Below are positions 30,531 through 34,391 of a stretch of DNA of 34,391 nucleotides, piece by piece (position 1 is the stretch's first letter; the number at the start of each line of letters is the position of its first letter). Position numbers and translations under genes: made by a program. The notes beneath the pieces were generated by a model, which worked only from the letters and a program-made list of their open reading frames with translations, did no database searches and was not told the DNA's origin. Origin of the DNA: Pseudomonadota bacterium (GTDB lineage Bacteria > Pseudomonadota > Alphaproteobacteria > Sphingomonadales > Sphingomonadaceae); contig JAFAEZ010000058.1 of assembly GCA_023423775.1 (NCBI GenBank), positions 1-34,391 on the forward strand, in the 5' to 3' direction.

Positions 30531-31187
30531 ATGCCCGAAGTCATTTTCCCCGGTCCCGAAGGCCGTCTCGAAGGCCGCTTCCAGCCGGGTCCGCGTCCGC
30601 GCGCGCCCGTCGCCATGATCCTTCATCCGCACCCGCACGCCGGCGGCACGATGAACAACCCGATCGTGCAGCAGCTCTACAAGACGTTCGTGCGGCGCGG
30701 CTTCGCGACCCTGCGCTTCAACTTCCGCGGCGTCGGCCGAAGCCAAGGGGTTTTCGACAACGGCATCGGCGAGCTTTCCGACGCTGCCTCGGCGCTCGAC
30801 TGGGTCCAGCAGATCCATCCCGAGGCCGAGCAGACCTGGATCGCCGGCTTCAGCTTCGGCGCCTGGATCGGCATGCAATTGCTGATGCGCCGCCCCGAAG
30901 TGCGCGGCTTCATCTCGATCGCCCCGCCGGCCAACATGTACGACTTCACCTTCCTCGCGCCCTGCCCCTCGTCGGGCATCATCATCCAGGGCGAGGCGGA
31001 CGAGGTAGTGACGCCAGGCGCGGTCCAGAAGCTGGTCGATAAATTGCGCACCCAGCGCCACATCACCATCCACCACGACACGATCCCGGGCGCGAACCAT
31101 TTCTTCGCCAACGAGATGCCGCAGCTGATGAAGTCGGTGGACGACTATCTCGACTTCCGCCTCGATCCGAGCTGCACGATCAAATAG
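30531..31187 (+). CDS. Alpha/beta hydrolase (dienelactone-hydrolase-like superfamily)
   Basis: A 218-residue cytoplasmic hydrolase. Landmarks: HPHPHAGGTMNNPIV (32-46) as oxyanion region, FNFRGVGRSQG (63-73), nucleophile elbow GFSFGAW (Ser108), probable acid Asp157 (GEADEVVTP), and His190 in IPGANHFF. The HPHP-GG-MNN start is shared by a conserved, little-studied bacterial group (UPF alpha/beta hydrolases). The ATG at 30531 follows GCAGGTGCA; a GTG at 30468 would add an unconserved leader. The reaction is unknown; esterase or thioesterase activity is likely. Confidence 0.88.
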   Translation: MPEVIFPGPEGRLEGRFQPGPRPRAPVAMILHPHPHAGGTMNNPIVQQLYKTFVRRGFATLRFNFRGVGRSQGVFDNGIGELSDAASALDWVQQIHPEAEQTWIAGFSFGAWIGMQLLMRRPEVRGFISIAPPANMYDFTFLAPCPSSGIIIQGEADEVVTPGAVQKLVDKLRTQRHITIHHDTIPGANHFFANEMPQLMKSVDDYLDFRLDPSCTIK

Positions 31188-31205
31188 CCCCTGTCGCGTC
31201 CTGCA

Positions 31206-31225
31206 GTCCCGGCCTGCGCCGGGAC
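31206..31225. repeat. REP-like 8-4-8 palindrome
   Basis: GTCCCGGC-CTGC-GCCGGGAC, a perfect hairpin just after the hydrolase stop and before the convergent 57-residue gene. It shares its 14-base core with the copy at 14880-14899. Confidence 0.7.
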
Positions 31226-31230
31226 GACGC

Positions 31231-31404
31231 TCAGCCGGCCGGCGGCGGGAGCGACCAGATCAGGACGTTGCCGAGAATGACGAGCGCCGCGACGAGCATG
31301 AGGATGCCCCTCTTCGCGTCGCGGCGCTTGACGATCAGCCACATGCCGGCGCCGCCCAGCAAAAAGGCGGCGATGGTGGCGATGGAAAGCAAGGTGGAAG
31401 CCAT
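31231..31404 (-). CDS. Small two-helix membrane protein (57 residues)
   Basis: A short gene on the minus strand from ATG 31404 to TGA 31231. The product starts MASTLLSIATIAAFLLGGAG, has a basic turn (VKRRDAKRG, 25-33), then a second hydrophobic helix (ILMLVAALVILGNVLIW, 34-50) and a Pro-rich end SLPPPAG. The basic loop between two helices predicts a hairpin with both ends in the periplasm. A good ribosome binding site (AGGGGAG) lies 7-13 bases upstream, which, with the clean membrane pattern, is the main reason to accept it. I do not recognise a family. It lies between two transcripts and could be a separate single-gene unit. Confidence 0.7.
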   Translation of the reverse strand: MASTLLSIATIAAFLLGGAGMWLIVKRRDAKRGILMLVAALVILGNVLIWSLPPPAG

Positions 31405-31491
31405 GCGCGCTCCCCTGCCACGCTTGTGGTGAATCGAAAAGCCGCGACGAATTTTTACGCGCGCTTAAGCCTGTCTCTCTACAATGACGCC

Positions 31492-31746
31492 ATGGCATAT
31501 GCAGAGCGGCACGGCCTGGACGAGGCCTTCGAGCAGATCGAGGAGACCATCCTGCCGAGCATCTCGATGATGCTCGACACTCTGCTCGAGGCCTCGACGC
31601 TGGCCCAGCCGGGCGTGGATTCCGAAGTCTATGCCGCCGAGTTGCGGACCATCGCGCTCCAGCTCGAGACGCTGACCCGCGAGGTCGAGCGGATGGCGCC
31701 CGACCATCGCAATGCGCCTTCCTACAGAGCCGCTGCCCGCGCCTGA
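31492..31746 (+). CDS. Hypothetical small helical protein
   Basis: An 84-residue acidic, all-helical protein from ATG 31492 (MAYAERHGLDEAFEQIEETI). Two candidate earlier starts, GTG 31426 and 31429, lie in the same frame and would give 105-106 residues. No Shine-Dalgarno is seen at any of them. TACAAT at 31480-31485 stands 7 bases before the ATG, as a -10 element would in a leaderless message, which is why this start is listed. There is no membrane segment and no known motif. Its last 25 bases overlap the end of the convergent dehydratase gene. Function unknown. Confidence 0.55.
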   Translation: MAYAERHGLDEAFEQIEETILPSISMMLDTLLEASTLAQPGVDSEVYAAELRTIALQLETLTREVERMAPDHRNAPSYRAAARA

Positions 31747-32705
31747 TTGGCGATGATCTCGGCATAGACGAGCGGATCGACATTCCCGCCTGACAAGACG
31801 ATCACGCTGCGTTCGCTGAGCGGCCCCGCCTTTCCGGAGAGCGCCGCCGCGAGCGCGACCGCGCCGCCCGGCTCGACGACGAGGCGCAGAGTGCGGGCGG
31901 CGAAGGCCATCGCCGCCTCGATTTCGCTTTCGCTGACGGAAACGCCGCGCGCGCCCTCCTGCCGAAGCGCACCCAGCGTCAGCGGCGAAACGAGGAGCGT
32001 CTGCAAGGCGTCGCAGCGCGTCGGCGGCGCGTCGGGGCCAACCGGGACGGGCTGCCCCGCGACGATCGAGCGCGCCATATCGTCCCAGCCCTGGGGCTCC
32101 ACGGTCACGATCTCCGCCTCGGGAAGCGCGAGCGCGATGCCGGCCGAAAGCCCGCCGCCGCCGCAGGGGACGATCACCTTGTCAGGTCCTTCGCCCATCA
32201 TTTCCCGCAATTGTTCGGCGATTTCGGCGCCGGCGCTGCCCTGGCCCTCGATGATGTCGACATCGTCGAACGAGGGAACGAGGGTCGCGCCGCTCTCGCG
32301 GGCGAGGCGCGCGCCGATCTCCTCCCGGCTCTCGGTGGCGCGGTCGTAATCGACGATCGTCGCACCGGCGGCGAGCGTCGCCGCGCGCTTCACGGCGGGG
32401 GCGTCGGCCGGCATGACGATGGTGGCCGCGATGCCCATGCGACGGGCGGCGATGGCGACGCCCTGGGCATGGTTGCCCGACGAGAAGGCGACGACGCCGC
32501 GCCGCCGCTCCTCGGGGCTGAGCAGCATCAGCCGGTTGGTGGCACCGCGCAGCTTGAACGCGCCGCCCTGCTGCAGGCACTCGGCCTTGACCCACGAGCG
32601 GGTGCCGCCGATCTCGACCGGAAGCAGCGGCGTACGGGTGACTTTTCCGGCAATCCGGCGGGCCGCGGCCTCGACGCCCTGATGCGTCGGTCTTCTCTCC
32701 AGCAT
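31722..32705 (-). CDS. Serine/threonine dehydratase (PLP fold type II)
   Basis: Deaminates threonine or serine to the 2-oxo acid. 327 residues with no ACT domain, so it is the short catabolic or racemase-like form rather than the feedback-regulated biosynthetic IlvA. PLP lysine Lys51 (GGAFKLRGA), SSGNHAQGVA (75-84) and the phosphate-binding loop CGGGGLSAG (181-189). The start is set at MLERRPTHQG because TTGGAGATTCGA precedes it; the frame is open upstream, but that sequence lies in the intergenic region. Serine racemase is an alternative in this family. Confidence 0.88.
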   Translation of the reverse strand: MLERRPTHQGVEAAARRIAGKVTRTPLLPVEIGGTRSWVKAECLQQGGAFKLRGATNRLMLLSPEERRRGVVAFSSGNHAQGVAIAARRMGIAATIVMPADAPAVKRAATLAAGATIVDYDRATESREEIGARLARESGATLVPSFDDVDIIEGQGSAGAEIAEQLREMMGEGPDKVIVPCGGGGLSAGIALALPEAEIVTVEPQGWDDMARSIVAGQPVPVGPDAPPTRCDALQTLLVSPLTLGALRQEGARGVSVSESEIEAAMAFAARTLRLVVEPGGAVALAAALSGKAGPLSERSVIVLSGGNVDPLVYAEIIANQARAAAL

Positions 32706-32915
32706 TCGAATCTCCAATCGTTCCGTCGCCGGAGTCTCACGCCTGAGCGATGCAAAATTCGCTTCGGCGCCGCCACGCAACATCTTGTCAAACCACGGGA
32801 AAACGCGGGTCTTTACATGGGGGATCGTGACCCATATATGCGCCTCCGCTGCCCCATGGGGACTTCCAAACCGCAAGGCAGCTTCGTCGTCAACTACCCC
32901 TGGAGGTCCCTTGAG
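32706..32915. other. Divergent gap between the dehydratase and ornithine decarboxylase
   Basis: About 210 bases. It holds the dehydratase ribosome binding site at its left end, a promoter candidate for the decarboxylase (listed separately), and the decarboxylase ribosome binding site GGAGG (32902-32906). An upstream in-frame ATG (for example 32856, MGTSKPQG) exists, but the sequence before 32916 is not conserved in the family. No further gene. Confidence 0.6.
32812..32840 (+). promoter_or_regulatory. Candidate promoter of ornithine decarboxylase
   Basis: TTTACA (32812-32817), 17 bases, TATATG (32835-32840). It would leave a leader of about 68 bases before the TTG start. Assignment rests on the two hexamers and spacing only. 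Confidence 0.5.
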
Positions 32916-34118
32916 TTGTACAAGCACCATAGCGCGCTGGGGCTAGCGACCGCCCTTCGTCCGGTTCAGCCGGTCACGCTCCTTCGTCCGCACGCCGCCA
33001 GCCGTGCCGCCCGCTTCTTTGCCGAGAAGTTTCCGGGCCGCTCGATGTATGCGGTGAAGGCGAACCCGTCCCCGGATCTCATCGAGATCCTGTGGGAGAG
33101 CGGCATCACCCATTATGATGTGGCGTCGATCGCCGAAGTGCGTCTTGTCGCCAAGGTCGCGCCCGAGGCAACGCTTTGCTTCATGCACCCGGTGAAGGCC
33201 GAGGAAGCGATCGCGGAGGCCTATTTCACGTACGGCGTCCGCACCTTCTCCCTCGACACGATGGAGGAGCTGGAGAAGATCGTCCGCGCCACGACCAGCC
33301 CCGAGGGCGTCGCCGCGACCGACCTCAATCTGTGCGTCCGCTTGCGCGTGTCGTCGGATCACTCGAAGCTGAGCCTGGCCTCCAAGTTCGGCGTCGATCC
33401 GGGCGAGGCCAAGGAATTGCTGTTCGCGACCCGCCAGGCCGCCGACGCGCTCGGCATCTGCTTCCATGTCGGCAGCCAGGCGATGTCGCCGGCCGCTTAT
33501 GCCGAAGCGATGACGCGCGTCCGTCAGGCGATCGTCGAGGCGGCGGTCACCGTCGACATCGTCGATGTCGGGGGCGGCTTCCCCTCCTCCTATCCGGGCA
33601 TGGAGCCGCCGCCGCTCGAGGCCTATTTCGAAGTCATCCACAATGCGTTCGAGAGCCTGCCGATTTCCTACTCGGCGGAGCTCTGGTGCGAGCCGGGCCG
33701 TGCGCTCTGCGCGGAATATGCGAGCCTGCTCGTCCGCGTCGAGAAGCGCCGCGGGTCCGAGCTCTACATCAACGACGGCGCTTATGGCGCTCTGTTCGAT
33801 GCGGCGCATATCGGCTGGCGCTTCCCGGTGAAGCTCCTCCGCGAGGAAGAGTCCGAGACCAGGGATCACGGCTTCAGCTTCTATGGTCCGACCTGCGACG
33901 ATCTCGACCATATGGCCGGACCGTTCGACCTTCCGGCCGACGTGGCCGCGGGCGACTATATCGAGATCGGAATGCTCGGAGCCTATGGCTGCGCGATGCG
34001 CACGGCCTTCAACGGCTTCGGCTCCGACATGAAGGTGATCGCCGAGGACGAACCGATGGCCACGCTGTATGGCGCAGACGAGGAACGGACCGTCCGTTCG
34101 AACGTGGTTAAGCTGTAA
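32916..34118 (+). CDS. Ornithine decarboxylase (PLP fold type III)
   Basis: Makes putrescine from ornithine (some relatives also use lysine). 400 residues. PLP lysine Lys48 (YAVKANPSP), His in CFHVGSQAM, the glycine loop DVGGGFPSSYPG, the phosphate-binding WCEPGRALCAEY (257-268) and catalytic Cys327 in YGPTCDDLD. The start is TTG at 32916: GGAGG lies 9 bases before it, and the family begins with a matching short segment (MYKHHSALGLATALRP). Earlier in-frame ATGs would add unconserved residues. Next downstream is a deoxyhypusine-synthase-like gene, so putrescine probably feeds a further polyamine step. Confidence 0.92.
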   Translation: MYKHHSALGLATALRPVQPVTLLRPHAASRAARFFAEKFPGRSMYAVKANPSPDLIEILWESGITHYDVASIAEVRLVAKVAPEATLCFMHPVKAEEAIAEAYFTYGVRTFSLDTMEELEKIVRATTSPEGVAATDLNLCVRLRVSSDHSKLSLASKFGVDPGEAKELLFATRQAADALGICFHVGSQAMSPAAYAEAMTRVRQAIVEAAVTVDIVDVGGGFPSSYPGMEPPPLEAYFEVIHNAFESLPISYSAELWCEPGRALCAEYASLLVRVEKRRGSELYINDGAYGALFDAAHIGWRFPVKLLREEESETRDHGFSFYGPTCDDLDHMAGPFDLPADVAAGDYIEIGMLGAYGCAMRTAFNGFGSDMKVIAEDEPMATLYGADEERTVRSNVVKL

Positions 34119-34147
34119 AAGCGCATTACTTGGAATCGTGAGGGCGT

Positions 34148-34192
34148 CGCACCGGTGAGGGCCGGTGCGCGTCTCGTCTGCCAAGCTTTTTT
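34148..34192 (+). terminator. Candidate terminator after ornithine decarboxylase
   Basis: CGCACCGG (34148-34155) pairs perfectly with CCGGTGCG (34162-34169), followed after 17 bases by six T (34187-34192). The spacing between stem and T run is longer than in a classical intrinsic terminator, so it may act only as a pause or processing hairpin between two cotranscribed genes. Confidence 0.35.
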
Positions 34193-34245
34193 GACGAACG
34201 AGGCACTGGCCGGATGGCCGGGGCGACGCATTTCAAAGGAACAAA

Positions 34246-34391
34246 GATGAACGACCAGACCCCCATCAACGACACCCGCAAGGCGGAGCTGCTGTCGAAC
34301 GTCGTCGAGCATATCGACATCAAGAGCTTCGACGCGCGCCCGATCGTGGATGCGATGAAGAAGATGAGCTTCTCGTCGCGCGACCTCGGCC
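34246..34391 (+). CDS. Deoxyhypusine synthase-like protein, N-terminal fragment
   Basis: The window ends 48 residues into this gene. It starts with ATG after AAAGGAACAAAG, a clear ribosome binding site. The visible protein (ELLSNVVEHIDIKSFDARPI, then VDAMKKMSFSSRDLG) resembles the start of bacterial deoxyhypusine-synthase-like proteins by recall, a family that transfers aminobutyl groups onto amines. Bacteria have no eIF5A to modify, and characterised members make homospermidine-like or guanidino polyamines. Standing behind ornithine decarboxylase, this gene is a good candidate for a homospermidine-type synthase. The catalytic lysine lies outside the window, so activity cannot be checked. Confidence 0.7.

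Noticed and set aside
32211..32915. Extended 5' part of the ornithine decarboxylase frame
   Set aside because: The region lies antisense to the dehydratase or in the intergenic gap and has no family similarity. The TTG at 32916 with GGAGG is the better start.

Overview
The window is GC-rich, densely packed chromosomal DNA of an alphaproteobacterium, most probably a member of the Sphingomonadales. The basis is gene content: ChpT, an alphaproteobacterial phosphotransferase, a type A RNase P RNA, an RpoH with the expected box, and protein sequences that look sphingomonad by recall. No database search was possible. About 42 protein genes and two structural RNAs (rnpB, ffs) fill it, and no stretch longer than about 300 bases lacks a gene. 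There is no tRNA, rRNA, insertion sequence, prophage or CRISPR array. Most of it is housekeeping DNA; the accessory-looking parts are the psp cluster and some small membrane proteins.

Layout. 1-1500: the end of rpsP (+) meets ffh (-) head-on with neither stop codon present, which looks like an inversion or assembly joint. 1667-2854: a GAF histidine kinase (-). 2996-8288 (+): dapF, mtaB, ftsY and a yciB-like gene, linked by start/stop overlaps, then a two-gene ABC-2 exporter. 8311-9651 (-): superoxide dismutase and an exported TPR protein. 9695-13910: the envelope-stress locus, with pspF (-) divergent from a sigma-54 promoter that drives a small exported peptide, pspA, pspB, pspC and five further small membrane/coiled-coil proteins. 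13958-14808 (+): sufE and a hot-dog thioesterase. 14905-16558 (-): an amidase, rnpB and a J-domain protein. 16606-22510 (-): a chemotaxis operon chpT-cheA-cheW-cheY-cheB-cheR. 22643-25528 (+): rluD, rpoH, mtgA. 25532-27858 (-): ffs, dnaX, ybaB. 27923-30425 (-): two cysteine desulfurases and a ferredoxin, divergent from an alpha/beta hydrolase (30531-31187). 31231-34391: two small uncharacterised proteins, a serine/threonine dehydratase, then ornithine decarboxylase followed by the start of a deoxyhypusine-synthase-like gene.

The most unusual content is the psp operon. After pspA-pspB-pspC come five genes encoding proteins of 76-108 residues, each with one N-terminal membrane helix and a C-terminal coiled coil. 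Three of the five full-length tails, plus a fourth that is slightly divergent, align without gaps over a 20-residue block (LERIVTD-x4-L-x2-EI-x2-LR). The same block ends PspC, and a shorter relative is present in PspB. This suggests a family of membrane adaptors that share a docking or co-assembly helix and extend the Psp response. A 50-residue exported peptide is the first gene behind the sigma-54 promoter. Two 15-bp palindromes exactly 20 bp apart, next to the pspF start, are good candidates for the PspF enhancer sites.

Other functional links: ffh, ftsY and ffs, the core of the signal recognition particle pathway, all lie in this window. The desulfurase pair, the ferredoxin and the separate sufE are iron-sulfur supply genes. 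Ornithine decarboxylase and the synthase-like gene probably form a polyamine module. The chemotaxis operon has no chemoreceptor here and is headed by the cell-cycle phosphotransferase ChpT.
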